A DNA stretch of 64,000 nucleotides from Clostridium swellfunianum (GTDB lineage Bacteria > Bacillota > Clostridia > Clostridiales > Clostridiaceae). Position numbers and translations under genes: made by a program. Positions 28,035 through 36,975 of the stretch are shown piece after piece. The DNA lies in the NCBI RefSeq assembly GCF_023656515.1, contig NZ_JAMOFV010000006.1, forward strand, positions 2,209,243 to 2,273,242, written 5' to 3'. The stretch's first letter is position 1; each line of letters opens with the position of its first letter. The notes beneath the pieces are model-generated. The model saw nothing but the letters and a program-made list of their open reading frames with translations. It was not told the origin of the DNA and ran no database searches.

Positions 28035-28628
28035 TTAACCAAGTAAATGCTTCAAGCTATTCTTAATTATATTTTCTACAGCATCCTCCTGGTTTACCTT
28101 TTTGATCGCCCTTTCCGCTTCCTTTTCAGTGTAACCCAAAGCTACAAGTGCCTCTAGAGCTTCAGAAAGATTTCTATTAGTTTCCATGCTTTCCGAACCA
28201 GTGAAATTTGCTGGCATTATATCATCGTTTTTAAATTTATCTTTCAGCTCAAGTATTATCCTTTGCGCAGTCTTCTTACCTATGCCTGGTGCCCTTGTCA
28301 AGGTCTTTTCATCACCAGTCAATATGGCATATTTCAGGTTAGCTACGCTGCTGATTGATAGAAGTGATAAAGAAGCCTTTGCACCAACTCCGCTTACGCT
28401 TAGCAGTAAATTAAACATACTAAGTTCATCTCTAGTAAGGAATCCGTACAAACCAATAAAGTCTTCTCTAACAATCTGCTGAAGATATAAAAGAACATTA
28501 TCATTAATAGATGGCATATTAGCAAGAGTAGTACCAGAAGTCAATACTTTGTATCCAATATTATTATTTTCAATAATTATATAATCTTTGCTTACACCAG
28601 CAAATATTCCTCTTATGTATTCGTACAA
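28035..28628 (-). CDS. ruvA: Holliday junction-binding protein RuvA
   Basis: 197-residue junction-binding tetramer subunit with OB fold, two helix-hairpin-helix motifs (LLSVSGVGAKASLSLL and RAPGIGKKTAQRIILEL) and a C-terminal RuvB-binding domain (ALVALGYTEKEA). Start set at TTG 28628, giving the usual MYEYIRG, with GGTGAT 5 bp upstream; an ATG 12 bp earlier sits on the RBS. Upstream is the bofC-like gene, as in Bacillus subtilis. Confidence 0.95.
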   Translation of the reverse strand: MYEYIRGIFAGVSKDYIIIENNNIGYKVLTSGTTLANMPSINDNVLLYLQQIVREDFIGLYGFLTRDELSMFNLLLSVSGVGAKASLSLLSISSVANLKYAILTGDEKTLTRAPGIGKKTAQRIILELKDKFKNDDIMPANFTGSESMETNRNLSEALEALVALGYTEKEAERAIKKVNQEDAVENIIKNSLKHLLG

Positions 28629-28725
28629 AAAAATCACCATCCAATATATAAACTCTATTTTGCATTTTCTATATTAATTTGTCAATTCATATAATACTTT
28701 ACCATCATAACAAATTTTATTCAAC

Positions 28726-28765
28726 AAAAAAACTTGGGGCTATGAACTATATTCCCCAAGTTTTT
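28726..28765 (-). terminator. Terminator overlapping the end of the bofC-like gene
   Basis: Stem of AAAAACTTGGGG and complement around a 14-nt loop that holds the stop codon; on the minus strand it ends in a run of seven T. It separates the bofC-like gene from ruvA. Confidence 0.85.
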
Positions 28766-29318
28766 CCTCAGCTTCTTCCTTGCTATCGAATTGCAAATAT
28801 TTTGATCCTTTTTCTAAGAGATCATAATCACTTTTAGTAGGTACTTCAATATCAGTAATATCAGTACTTTCATCCTCAATATACATATTTCCTTCATTAT
28901 CTGTCTTATATATTGCCAAGCAGTCGTTTTTTACACCTAATACATATTTATTTGGTTCATAACTGTCTATTTTCCTGCTTAAAACAACTTCGCTTTGTGT
29001 AAAGTTCTCAATAGTATACCCGCTATCCTCAAGTTCTTTTTTAGTCTTGCCTGTAAACTCAGAGGCTTTCATTTCCTTTTCATCTGTCTTTGCAGCTTTT
29101 ACATATTGTATTTTAAGCGTTACTTTTGCATTGGGGGATATAGTTTCTTGCGCCTTCAGAACAGAGGTTACATTATCAACACCAGCCTGATCCGCACTAT
29201 TTATCTTTCCATTTTTACTTTTGTCGAATTTATTCATACCCCAATTAAAGCTTATTATAAAGGCACAAGCCAAAAATATTACCGAAGAAACAATTAAAAT
29301 TACTTTTTTGTTGGACAT
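28740..29318 (-). CDS. BofC-like protein with N-terminal membrane anchor
   Basis: 192-residue protein with a short basic start, one membrane segment (residues 5-25) and a long external part. The C-terminal 70 residues (YVLGVKNDCLAIYKTDN to QFDSKEEAEEKLGEYSS) resemble the BofC C-terminal domain, and the gene sits directly before ruvA as bofC does in Bacillus. BofC controls SpoIVB signalling to sigma-K in Bacillus; whether this protein does so here is unknown. The start region lies within an 11-bp inverted repeat. A weakly related DUF protein is the alternative. Confidence 0.7.
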   Translation of the reverse strand: MSNKKVILIVSSVIFLACAFIISFNWGMNKFDKSKNGKINSADQAGVDNVTSVLKAQETISPNAKVTLKIQYVKAAKTDEKEMKASEFTGKTKKELEDSGYTIENFTQSEVVLSRKIDSYEPNKYVLGVKNDCLAIYKTDNEGNMYIEDESTDITDIEVPTKSDYDLLEKGSKYLQFDSKEEAEEKLGEYSS

Positions 29319-29347
29319 AATATCCCTCCTCGGCTGATATTATGTCC
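29313..29347 (-). promoter_or_regulatory. Inverted repeat enclosing the RBS and start codon of the bofC-like gene
   Basis: Perfect 11-bp arms (GGACATAATAT at 29313-29323, complement at 29337-29347) flank a 13-nt loop. On the minus strand the loop contains GAGGAGGG and the ATG at 29318 is in the 3' arm. In mRNA this would present the Shine-Dalgarno in the loop and hide the start codon in the stem; in DNA it could equally be an operator. Confidence 0.75.
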
Positions 29348-29372
29348 ATATTTTCAGAGATTATACAATCTT

Positions 29373-29594
29373 CTAAAAAATACCTTCTTCTGCGTCCACT
29401 AAAAGCTGTTCTATCTTAGGAGTACATCTTCTTCCGCAGCAGCCTCCTGACCCGGCTCCTGTTGCTGCCTGTACTTCCTTTAATGTTTTAGCCCCATTTT
29501 TAATAGCCTTTTTTATAGTAGATCTAGGAATTGCTTTACATAAACATACCTTAGTTAATTTATCTAATATTTCCTGATTTAAATTCTGTTCCAT
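29373..29594 (-). CDS. Bfd-like (2Fe-2S)-binding protein
   Basis: 73-residue protein of the BFD-like [2Fe-2S] domain type. It has C17-x-C19 near the N-terminus and, 32 residues later, a cysteine patch GGCCGRRC with C52, C53 and C57, one more cysteine than the four cluster ligands expected. Probably a small electron carrier or Fe-S donor; no partner gene is adjacent. AGGAAGG precedes the ATG. Confidence 0.82.
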   Translation of the reverse strand: MEQNLNQEILDKLTKVCLCKAIPRSTIKKAIKNGAKTLKEVQAATGAGSGGCCGRRCTPKIEQLLVDAEEGIF

Positions 29595-29631
29595 CTTTTA
29601 GACCTTCCTCTCATAACATAAATTTTAAAAC

Positions 29632-29661
29632 AAAGACACCAGGGTTTTACCTGGTGTCTTT
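29632..29661 (-). terminator. Terminator of rnpB
   Basis: Perfect 12-bp stem (AAAGACACCAGG and complement) with a 6-nt loop, followed on the minus strand by TGTTTTAAAATTT. It begins within 10 bp of the RNase P RNA 3' end. Confidence 0.85.
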
Positions 29662-29667
29662 CATATT

Positions 29668-30050
29668 GTTGCTGAGCAAGTCTATAAGCCGAGTTCTGTA
29701 TTTGACAGCCATCTATCTAGGCCTATTGTTACCAATAAGCTCAAGCGACACACCCGAAGGCGGAGCGGGCAACTCCTTCATCCTGTTTCAGATGAGGCCT
29801 TCCTATTTGGTCTTGCTCCAAGTGGGGTTTACATAGCCGCAAAGTCGCCATTGCGCTGGTGAGCTCTTACCTCGCCTTTCCACCCTTACCACATAGGTTG
29901 TTCCTATATGGCGGTATATCTCTGTTGCACTTTCCTTAGAGTCGCCTCCACTGGGGGTTACCCAGCACCCTGCCCTATGGAGCTCGGACTTTCCTCTCCC
30001 TGAATACTAATAACTTAGTTTCAGGCAGCGACCGTCTGGCTTACTCAACG
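29668..30050 (-). ncRNA. rnpB: RNase P RNA (catalytic subunit)
   Basis: About 383 nt transcribed from the minus strand. The universal core is visible: GAGGAAAGTCCGAGCTCC near the 5' side, GGGTGCTGGGTAACCCCCAG, and the 3' segment with ACAGAACTCGGCTTATAGACTTG. The termini GTTGAGTAAG and CTTGCTCAGC pair to form helix P1, which places the ends near 30050 and 29668. It processes tRNA 5' ends. A consensus promoter lies just upstream and a terminator just downstream. Ends are estimated to a few bases. Confidence 0.95.
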
Positions 30051-30056
30051 AGTATT

Positions 30057-30085
30057 ATAATAGCACACTAAGTATAATAAATCAA
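30057..30085 (-). promoter_or_regulatory. Sigma-A promoter of rnpB
   Basis: Minus-strand -35 TTGATT (30080-30085) and -10 TATTAT (30057-30062) with 17-bp spacing; transcription would begin near 30050, exactly at the predicted 5' end of the RNase P RNA. Confidence 0.75.
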
Positions 30086-30133
30086 ATTATTTTTTATTCC
30101 ATATTTAGCAGTTAGTTTATAACTAATATTTTA

Positions 30134-30946
30134 TTAAAAAAATTTATAAACTGGTTTGCATTTATCTGATACAACTACTTCATTGCTGTATCCTTCTTCA
30201 TTAAGTACTCTTTTAAGTTTCTCAGAAACGACAATCATAGACGGCCATTCTGTTTCAAAATGCCCAGCATCAATTATTCCTATTCCCATTTCTGAATAAT
30301 CGCTTACATAATGATATGAAGTATCTCCAGTTATTATGCATTCTGCCCCAGCCTTAAAAGCTTGTTTAAAGTAATCTTCTCCGCTTCCGTTAACAATTGC
30401 AATTTTGTTAATTAACTTCTCCCCGTCACCAGAATATCTTAAGGAATCAATTTTTAGCTTTTCTTTAACTTTCTTGCATAAACTAATAAGTGTAATTGCG
30501 TCTTCTAATTCAACCAATCTTCCAATTCCTTGTTCTTTGCCCTCTGAAGCTAAAGAACAAGGTTCAAGGACAGTCCATTCATTAAAACCTAGCAGCTTGG
30601 TAATTATATCATTCATTCCATCTGTTGCAACGTCCAGATTTGTATGGCTTGAATATAGATTTATATTATTTCTTATTAATTCTATAATCTTCTTTCCTTG
30701 AAGAGTATCATTTGTTATTGTACTAGGCTTCAAAAATAGCAGTGGATGATGAGAAACAATAAGGTTGCAGTTCTTATCTACAGCTTCTTTTATAACATCT
30801 AATGTACAATCTAAGGCAATCAATATTTTTGTTATCTCAGAATCTAAATCTCCAACCATTAGTCCAACATTGTCATAGCTTTCCTTTAAATAAGAAGGTG
30901 CATAGCTTTCCATAATATCTCTTATGTCCCTAACCTTTAATGACAT
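30134..30946 (-). CDS. Nif3-like dinuclear metal centre protein
   Basis: 270-residue Nif3/YqfO family protein forming toroidal hexamers with a dimetal site. Metal ligands seen: SHHPLLF near residue 67 and the C-terminal GHFETEWP. The insertion domain of Bacillus YqfO is absent, so this is the short form. Its start overlaps the trmK end by 10 bp, and that pairing is conserved after rpoD in Firmicutes. A GTP cyclohydrolase role was once proposed for the family but is not established. Confidence 0.9.
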   Translation of the reverse strand: MSLKVRDIRDIMESYAPSYLKESYDNVGLMVGDLDSEITKILIALDCTLDVIKEAVDKNCNLIVSHHPLLFLKPSTITNDTLQGKKIIELIRNNINLYSSHTNLDVATDGMNDIITKLLGFNEWTVLEPCSLASEGKEQGIGRLVELEDAITLISLCKKVKEKLKIDSLRYSGDGEKLINKIAIVNGSGEDYFKQAFKAGAECIITGDTSYHYVSDYSEMGIGIIDAGHFETEWPSMIVVSEKLKRVLNEEGYSNEVVVSDKCKPVYKFF

Positions 30947-31629
30947 TGTCCCCGCAGCTCCTTTAGCTTATCAATTTTAATTTTAAGCTCATTTTTTCTT
31001 TCTTTAGCGTTTTCAGTATCTTCATTGAGATTGCCGTATATGTTACAGTACTTATCAAGCTTATAGGATATATATTCTGAAATCATGGGATGCTTATCTT
31101 CAATAAGTCTTTTGCCTATCTCATAATACATAGAATCAACCGTTAAAAACTTATTACCATAGCGCACCTTAATTATTTCATAATATTTTCCCTCTTCAAA
31201 GCACAATTCTTCCTCCAGTATTTCAAAGCCTCTTTCATAAATATAGGCTCTAAGAACTTCTGGATTTTGAACAGGTTGAAGTATGCAGCTTTCCAGGTTC
31301 TTGAACACTTCCATACCTTCTTCTATTATATCTCTAATAAGATTCCCGCCCATTCCCGCTATAACAGCAGCTTGCACTTCTTTTGGCGCAATGGTGGAAA
31401 ATCCTCCCCCTAGCCTGCAATCTATTTTCTTATGCAGGTTCTCAAGCTTAACATTTTTCTTTGCTTTCTCAACAGGTCCCTTATTTATATCAGAGGCAAC
31501 CGCTCTTATGCAAATTCCATTCTTGATCAAATAAATTGGTATATAGGCATGATCAGTACCTATATCAGCCATTTTATCGCAAACATCAACCATTGAGGCT
31601 ATCTTTTTAAGTCTTATCCCAAGTTCCAT
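30937..31629 (-). CDS. trmK: tRNA (adenine22-N1)-methyltransferase
   Basis: 230-residue SAM-dependent Rossmann methyltransferase of the TrmK/YqfN family, methylating A22 of tRNA. It begins MELGIRLKKIASMV with the SAM loop at ADIGTDHAYIPIYL and the GMGGNLI segment. The start at 31629 has GGAGGGATT directly before it; the longer in-frame reading to 31686 would run into the neighbouring gene. A C-terminal coiled helix (residues 195-230) is typical. Confidence 0.93.
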   Translation of the reverse strand: MELGIRLKKIASMVDVCDKMADIGTDHAYIPIYLIKNGICIRAVASDINKGPVEKAKKNVKLENLHKKIDCRLGGGFSTIAPKEVQAAVIAGMGGNLIRDIIEEGMEVFKNLESCILQPVQNPEVLRAYIYERGFEILEEELCFEEGKYYEIIKVRYGNKFLTVDSMYYEIGKRLIEDKHPMISEYISYKLDKYCNIYGNLNEDTENAKERKNELKIKIDKLKELRGQCH

Positions 31630-31666
31630 AATCCCTCCGATTAGTATTTCAAACGAATTAGTAAAT

Positions 31667-32548
31667 CTATTTAAAGGTGTACACAATTCTAAATTGAATT
31701 AATAAAAAAGCAGCAGCGATAACCAAAGCTACATATATAAATCTATTTGCTAATCTTCTATCATATTTTGCATAAAAGTGAGAAGCATAATACATGCAAA
31801 ATTGTATAGACATATTTAGCGCCCCATATACCATTTGACTAAAAGCAAACTGCTTCCCTTTCCCAATCTCCAAAGGCATAAATGATGAATCAAAGCTAAG
31901 AGGCATTGTATCAGGTAGTTTGTTCATCAAGTACAGTATAAATGGATTTAAGGTTAATATAATATTTATTATAGTCACCACAAAGAAAGGCATCATAAAA
32001 GACTTATCTTTGTGCAGGCTTACCTCTTTATCCCATTTGTATTCCCATTCTATTATTGGTATACGATTTTCTGTTAATTGCTTTGCAAATCCCTCATCAT
32101 ACTCAGGAGACACTGCGTAGTTTTTCTCACCATACTTTAAGTAGAAAATTTTATTATTATCAGTAACATACATACTGGTTGTACCGATACTTTTGATAAA
32201 GGATCTTCCTAAAGCGAAATCATTAGTACAAAATCCAGACAATTTTATACCATTAATTTTTTCGTTTAATATTTGATATGCTTCAATTTTTGATATTTGA
32301 ATTTTAATTTTTCTAAAAACGTTTAAAATGTATATGTATTCATTGTCAATGCCGTATTTTAGAGTACTAAATACAAGAATATAATAAATTTGATAAGCAT
32401 TGAAAATTATAAGAAATAGCTTTATGAGACTTGAAAGCACATATGAATTTATAAAAAAGTACATTATACCAATAAGTGCATTATATAGTATCGTGCTTCC
32501 TAATAAATGATACAGTCCACTGCCCCTTCTTGGCTTATAAATTATCAA
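31667..32548 (-). CDS. Membrane protein with a PH-like domain, unknown function
   Basis: 293-residue protein. Two membrane segments lie near residues 15-62, then a beta-rich cytoplasmic part (about 65-165: YGIDNEYIYILNVFRKIKI and onwards) that looks like a bacterial PH domain, then three more membrane segments (about 185-285). It starts at TTG 32548 with GAGGAAGTG upstream. It sits between rpoD and trmK, 37 bp before the latter. I do not recognise a function; the layout suggests a DUF1648/bPH type membrane protein. Confidence 0.65.
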   Translation of the reverse strand: MIIYKPRRGSGLYHLLGSTILYNALIGIMYFFINSYVLSSLIKLFLIIFNAYQIYYILVFSTLKYGIDNEYIYILNVFRKIKIQISKIEAYQILNEKINGIKLSGFCTNDFALGRSFIKSIGTTSMYVTDNNKIFYLKYGEKNYAVSPEYDEGFAKQLTENRIPIIEWEYKWDKEVSLHKDKSFMMPFFVVTIINIILTLNPFILYLMNKLPDTMPLSFDSSFMPLEIGKGKQFAFSQMVYGALNMSIQFCMYYASHFYAKYDRRLANRFIYVALVIAAAFLLIQFRIVYTFK

Positions 32549-32601
32549 ATTATCACTTCCTCTCTTTCTTGATATTATAACATACTTTAATTAAAAAGAA
32601 A

Positions 32602-32625
32602 AAGCACCAAAATGATTGGGTGCTT
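32602..32625 (-). terminator. Terminator of rpoD
   Basis: A stem AAGCACC/GGTGCTT with a 10-nt loop, followed on the minus strand by TTTCTTTTT, at the rpoD stop codon. Confidence 0.8.
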
Positions 32626-33688
32626 AATCCAAATAATCCTTAAGTTTTTTACTTCTGCTTGGATGTCTTAGTTTTCTTAATGCTTTAGCTTCAATTTGTC
32701 TTATTCTTTCTCTCGTAACATTAAATTCTTTACCTACTTCTTCAAGTGTTCTAGCTCTTCCATCATCAAGTCCAAATCTTAATCTTAAAACTTTCTCTTC
32801 TCTAGGTGTTAGTGTATCCAATACATTTATTAACTGTTCCTTCAGCATTGTGAAGGCAGCTGCCTCAGCTGGTGCTGGCGCATCATCATCTGGTATAAAA
32901 TCTCCTAAATGACTGTCTTCTTCTTCTCCGATTGGAGTTTCAAGAGATACAGGTTCTTGAGCAATCTTCATGATTTCTCTTACTTTGTCTACAGGCATTT
33001 CCATTACCTTAGCAACTTCTTCTGGTTGAGGTTCTCTTCCAAGCTCTTGAAGCAGTTGTCTTGAAACTCTAATAAGCTTATTAATTGTTTCAACCATATG
33101 CACAGGTATTCTAATAGTTCTAGCTTGATCTGCTATAGCTCTAGTTATAGCCTGCCTTATCCACCAAGTGGCATAGGTACTAAACTTGAACCCCTTTCTG
33201 TAATCAAACTTTTCTACTGCTTTTATAAGTCCCAGGTTTCCTTCTTGAATTAAATCGAGGAAAAGCATACCTCTTCCGACATATCTTTTAGCGATACTTA
33301 CTACGAGTCTTAGGTTCGCCTCTGCAAGTTTCTTTTTAGCAACCTGATCTCCGTTTTCTATTCTAAGAGCCAGTTCTATTTCATTTTCTGGCGATAATAG
33401 AGGTACTTTACCAATCTCTTTAAGATACATTCTAACCGGGTCATCAATAGCTATGCCTTCTGGAACCGATAAGTCCAAGTCTTCTTCTGCAACTTCAGCC
33501 TCCTGCATATCACCTATAACATCAATACCCATGTTTTCAAGAACTTCATATATTTTCTCTATTTGTTCTGGATTTAAATCTATTTCTTCTAGTTCATCCA
33601 TAATTTCTTTATAGGTTAAAGTGCCGCTTTTCTTACCTTTCTCAATAAGCCTTTTAACCAACTGCATCTTTGCGCCCTTATCCTTCAT
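32624..33688 (-). CDS. rpoD: RNA polymerase primary sigma factor
   Basis: Vegetative sigma factor (SigA) of 354 residues with a short region 1.1, region 1.2 ([11 protein letters not shown]), region 2 ([23 protein letters not shown] to [11 protein letters not shown]), region 3 and region 4 with the helix-turn-helix [23 protein letters not shown] 33688 is chosen over a TTG 18 bp upstream because GGAGGC sits between them. It follows dnaG by about 23 bp, the classic dnaG-rpoD operon. Confidence 0.97.
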   Translation of the reverse strand: MKDKGAKMQLVKRLIEKGKKSGTLTYKEIMDELEEIDLNPEQIEKIYEVLENMGIDVIGDMQEAEVAEEDLDLSVPEGIAIDDPVRMYLKEIGKVPLLSPENEIELALRIENGDQVAKKKLAEANLRLVVSIAKRYVGRGMLFLDLIQEGNLGLIKAVEKFDYRKGFKFSTYATWWIRQAITRAIADQARTIRIPVHMVETINKLIRVSRQLLQELGREPQPEEVAKVMEMPVDKVREIMKIAQEPVSLETPIGEEEDSHLGDFIPDDDAPAPAEAAAFTMLKEQLINVLDTLTPREEKVLRLRFGLDDGRARTLEEVGKEFNVTRERIRQIEAKALRKLRHPSRSKKLKDYLD

Positions 33689-33711
33689 AATATTGCCTCC
33701 TTCCAAAACCC

Positions 33712-35496
33712 TTACAATCTAGTTATTTCTTGTTCAATGTTCATAAGTTGCTGTGTTAATTTCAACGAATCCTGCATCTCTCCTCTTGACTCATGCTGCT
33801 TAATTCTTCTTAATATATCTTTTTTAGTTTCTTCCAGTTTAAATTTTTTTATTTCTTTAATACAATCTTCTATAAATTTTATATAATCCCCGTTCTCATT
33901 TAGCAAATCGAGCTCAATTATATCGAGCCATTCTTTTGAACTATCCACATCATCACACTTTAATTCAATATGCTTTTTTCTTTGATTAACATCACTATCA
34001 ATGTTTTCAGATATAAGCTTAAAAATTTTCTTGTGACTCTCCAGTGTGAAAATATTTTCGTTATAATGTTCATTAAAATATTCCCAAGTTTCTCTTTGCT
34101 CATGTATAAGCCTTAAAATATTTCTTTCTGCCTTAAGATATATAGGGTCTACATATAATTTTTGTCCAAAATTTTCCACTATATTCAAATTGTCAGTTTT
34201 ATTTACATTTTTTTGTATTTCTCCCCTGATTAAGTCATATATTGCCTCTTCTTTTATATCTGTTTCTTCAGATATCCTTTTTATGTAAACATCCTTTTGA
34301 AGAGGATTAAGGTCTGAAACAATCAATGCAGCATTTTTAGCATATTCTGCCTTCATTTCAGGTCTACTAAAGTCTATGACGTCTCTAACCTTCTTTATTC
34401 TATAATCTATGAGAGGAAGTGCCTCATTAACAAGTTTTAAGAAAGCCTCTCTTCCATTGCTCTTAATAAATTCGTCGGGATCCTTGCCTTGCGGAACAGT
34501 AAGCACTTTAATATCAAATCCTTCTGCTCTTAATATTTCCAGCCCTCTTAATGTAGCATTCTGACCCGCTAAATCAGCATCGTAAGATATTATTATTTTA
34601 TCAGCATATCTTTTTAAAAGTTTTGCCTGATTTGGTGTCAACGCTGTTCCAAGAGAAGCCACTACATTAGTTATACCAAATTGATGCAATGATATGCAGT
34701 CCATATACCCTTCAACTATTATAAGCATTCTTTCCTTGAGATTTTTTATTGCAAAATTTAATCCATAAAGATTGGTTCCCTTTTTGAACACTGGAGTTTC
34801 AGGAGAATTTAAATACTTCGGCTTAGCATCATCTAAAACTCTCCCGCCAAAACCTATAACCTTCCCCCTAAAATCAAATACAGGAAATATAACTCTATTC
34901 CTAAATCTATCATAGTATGTAGCTTTGACATTTTCCTTTTGACTTTTTATTATAAGACCTGCATTAAGCATATCTAATTCAGAGTATCCCTTTGATTTTA
35001 AATAGTTCATAAGTTCATTCCAGCTTTTGGGCGCAAACCCTAACCCAAAACTATTTATAGTTCTTTCTAATATGCCTCTTCCTGTAAAGTAAGACATAGC
35101 AGCTTTATTTACTCGCAGCTTAGAAAAAAAGAATCTAGCCGCTTCAGTATTTATCTTATAAAGTTTTTCATTTGCATCCCTTTGTCTAATTGTGTTTGCA
35201 TTATTAGTTTCAATTTGTATATTGGCTCTTTCACCAAGATATTTAACAGCTTCAAAAAAGTCCATATTTTTGGTTTTCATAACGAAGGTTATTACATTTC
35301 CACCTTCACCACAGCCAAAACACTTATATATCTGCCTTTCGGGTGTTACCGTAAAGGATGGAGATTTTTCACTGTGAAAAGGACATAAGCCTGTATAATA
35401 ACGTCCCGCTCTCTTTAATTTAACTTTTTCTGAAACTATCTCCACTATATCATTGCTATCTTTTATTTTTTGGATGATTTCATCTGGAATATTCAA
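33712..35496 (-). CDS. dnaG: DNA primase
   Basis: 594-residue primase making RNA primers at the replication fork. N-terminal CHC2 zinc finger (CPFHSEKS to CFGCGEGG), a catalytic core with the toprim motif VEGYMDC and later DADLAGQ, and a C-terminal DnaB-binding domain. Start is TTG 35496 preceded by AGGAGGATTTCC; a TTG 18 bp upstream lies on the RBS. First gene of the primase-sigma operon. Confidence 0.96.
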   Translation of the reverse strand: MNIPDEIIQKIKDSNDIVEIVSEKVKLKRAGRYYTGLCPFHSEKSPSFTVTPERQIYKCFGCGEGGNVITFVMKTKNMDFFEAVKYLGERANIQIETNNANTIRQRDANEKLYKINTEAARFFFSKLRVNKAAMSYFTGRGILERTINSFGLGFAPKSWNELMNYLKSKGYSELDMLNAGLIIKSQKENVKATYYDRFRNRVIFPVFDFRGKVIGFGGRVLDDAKPKYLNSPETPVFKKGTNLYGLNFAIKNLKERMLIIVEGYMDCISLHQFGITNVVASLGTALTPNQAKLLKRYADKIIISYDADLAGQNATLRGLEILRAEGFDIKVLTVPQGKDPDEFIKSNGREAFLKLVNEALPLIDYRIKKVRDVIDFSRPEMKAEYAKNAALIVSDLNPLQKDVYIKRISEETDIKEEAIYDLIRGEIQKNVNKTDNLNIVENFGQKLYVDPIYLKAERNILRLIHEQRETWEYFNEHYNENIFTLESHKKIFKLISENIDSDVNQRKKHIELKCDDVDSSKEWLDIIELDLLNENGDYIKFIEDCIKEIKKFKLEETKKDILRRIKQHESRGEMQDSLKLTQQLMNIEQEITRL

Positions 35497-35802
35497 GGAA
35501 ATCCTCCTACTCAAAATATTTTTCCGACAAGATAAATTATATTCGACAAAAATAACTATATTCCTTCTAAAAATAATTTTTTTTTATTTTTTCTTTAATA
35601 TTTATATTCTGTAAAGAAAACTAAAATCCTTCCTATTCAGACAAATATTATTTTACCCAATTAACAGGAAAAATTATTCCTTTTATTTTTTATAAATTAC
35701 AAAGTTTGGTATATGATTGTTAATTATGTTTTAACAATCTTGTCTATAAATAATAATTCTATATTATTATAAAAATCCCTTTTTTTATTTATTATGTATA
35801 TT
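35497..35802. other. AT-rich spacer between divergent dnaG and cotS-like genes
   Basis: About 300 bp of very AT-rich DNA without a credible reading frame. It must carry the dnaG-rpoD promoter on the minus strand, but several AT-rich -10-like boxes occur and I could not choose one. One perfect 9-bp inverted repeat (GATTGTTAA, arms 35715-35723 and 35731-35739, 7-nt spacer) stands out as a possible operator. Confidence 0.6.
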
Positions 35803-35829
35803 ATAAAAACTTTTTTAATATCATATATT
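35803..35829 (+). promoter_or_regulatory. Candidate mother-cell (sigma-E/K type) promoter of the cotS-like gene
   Basis: ATA at 35803-35805 and CATATATT at 35822-35829 are separated by 16 bp, fitting the ATA-N16-CATA pattern of sporulation mother-cell sigma factors. It ends 25 bp before the start codon. In AT-rich DNA such a match can arise by chance. Confidence 0.35.
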
Positions 35830-35854
35830 GATATCGCTATTAAGGAGTGTTATT

Positions 35855-36922
35855 ATGCCTGAGCAGGCAACGTCATATAATTTAAACTTATTATCTGAGG
35901 AAAATGTAAAAAATAATGTATTGCCTTATTATGGATTAGAAAGTTCTGAAATCACTCAGATAAAATTCAAGGATACAGATAAGCAAAGGGCTGTTTACAA
36001 AGTAAGTTCACCGGATAAATCTTATTGTTTAAAGAAAATATATTTCTCACTTGAAGATTTACTTTTTGTATATTCAGCTGTGGAATGGCTCTATAGAAAT
36101 GGGATTAAAGTTCCAAGAATACTTCCAACCAAAAGTAGAAGTAGATTTGTAAATTACTCAAATATGCTGTTTATTCTTACTCCTTGGATTGATGGTGAAA
36201 AATGCAGCTATGATAATAATGATCATGTTCTAGCTTCAAGCGTAAATTTATCAAAGTTACATAGCTGTACAAGAAACTTTAAACCAATAGATGGAAGCAG
36301 TGATAGGACAGGCTTTGAGGATCAATATTTGTCCTTGCAAAAACATTTTCAGCAAATGCTGCTTTGTTCAAATTTAGCCTTTAAACATGGAGACAAGTTT
36401 TCTAAGTTATTTCTTCAATATTTCGATACAAATATTTTATTAGCACAAACTGCAGTAAACATTGCGGCTACAATAAACAATAATAACTTGAATAAATGTC
36501 TCTGCCACCTTGATTACGTAAACAAAAATATAATTTTTGATGCTAATAAGGATATATGGCTTATTGATTTTGACAAATGTAAATTAGATTATAGAGTTCA
36601 TGATATCTCCTATTTCCTGAGAAGGTTATTAAAGAGAGATAATACAAGGTGGGATCTAGAATTGACCTTAAACACCTTAGACCTATACGAAAGAACTTAT
36701 CCCCTTAATCTAGATGAATATAAGTCTATACTTGTGTATTTAGCTTTTCCACAGAAATTCTGGAAAATATCTAGAGATTATTACAATAACATTTCAAAGT
36801 GTAATAAAAATTCGTTTATTACACTACTAAGTAAGACCTGTGCTAAATCAGATTATCAGCTTCAATTTATTTATGGATTTACAGAATATATAGAGAAAAA
36901 GTTTAATACAAAACTTGTTTAA
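35855..36922 (+). CDS. CotS-family spore coat protein (kinase-like fold)
   Basis: 355-residue protein with the aminoglycoside/choline-kinase fold used by CotS/CotI-type coat proteins. Seen: an N-terminal lobe with LKKIYF, a catalytic-loop-like CHLDYVNKNIIFD and a metal-binding-like WLIDFDKCKLDYRVHD. ATG 35855 has AAGGAGTG 5 bp upstream; earlier in-frame starts are unsupported. It stands alone on the plus strand between dnaG and ppdK. Both catalytic motifs look intact, so activity on a small molecule or sugar is possible. Sporulation role is inferred from the family. Confidence 0.78.
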   Translation: MPEQATSYNLNLLSEENVKNNVLPYYGLESSEITQIKFKDTDKQRAVYKVSSPDKSYCLKKIYFSLEDLLFVYSAVEWLYRNGIKVPRILPTKSRSRFVNYSNMLFILTPWIDGEKCSYDNNDHVLASSVNLSKLHSCTRNFKPIDGSSDRTGFEDQYLSLQKHFQQMLLCSNLAFKHGDKFSKLFLQYFDTNILLAQTAVNIAATINNNNLNKCLCHLDYVNKNIIFDANKDIWLIDFDKCKLDYRVHDISYFLRRLLKRDNTRWDLELTLNTLDLYERTYPLNLDEYKSILVYLAFPQKFWKISRDYYNNISKCNKNSFITLLSKTCAKSDYQLQFIYGFTEYIEKKFNTKLV

Positions 36923-36937
36923 CAATTTACTCAAATA

Positions 36938-36965
36938 AAAATCACCAGATTGCTCTGGTGATTTT
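36938..36965. terminator. Bidirectional terminator, cotS-like / ppdK
   Basis: A 12-bp stem around ATCACCAGA/TCTGGTGAT with a 4-nt loop, T-run on the plus side and TTTTTATTTG on the minus side. Both convergent genes end within 20 bp of it. Confidence 0.88.
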
Positions 36966-36975
36966 TTATATTAGA

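Noticed and set aside
35521-35640. Several TATAAT-like boxes before dnaG.
   Set aside because: None is paired with a convincing -35 at 16-18 bp, so no dnaG promoter is claimed.
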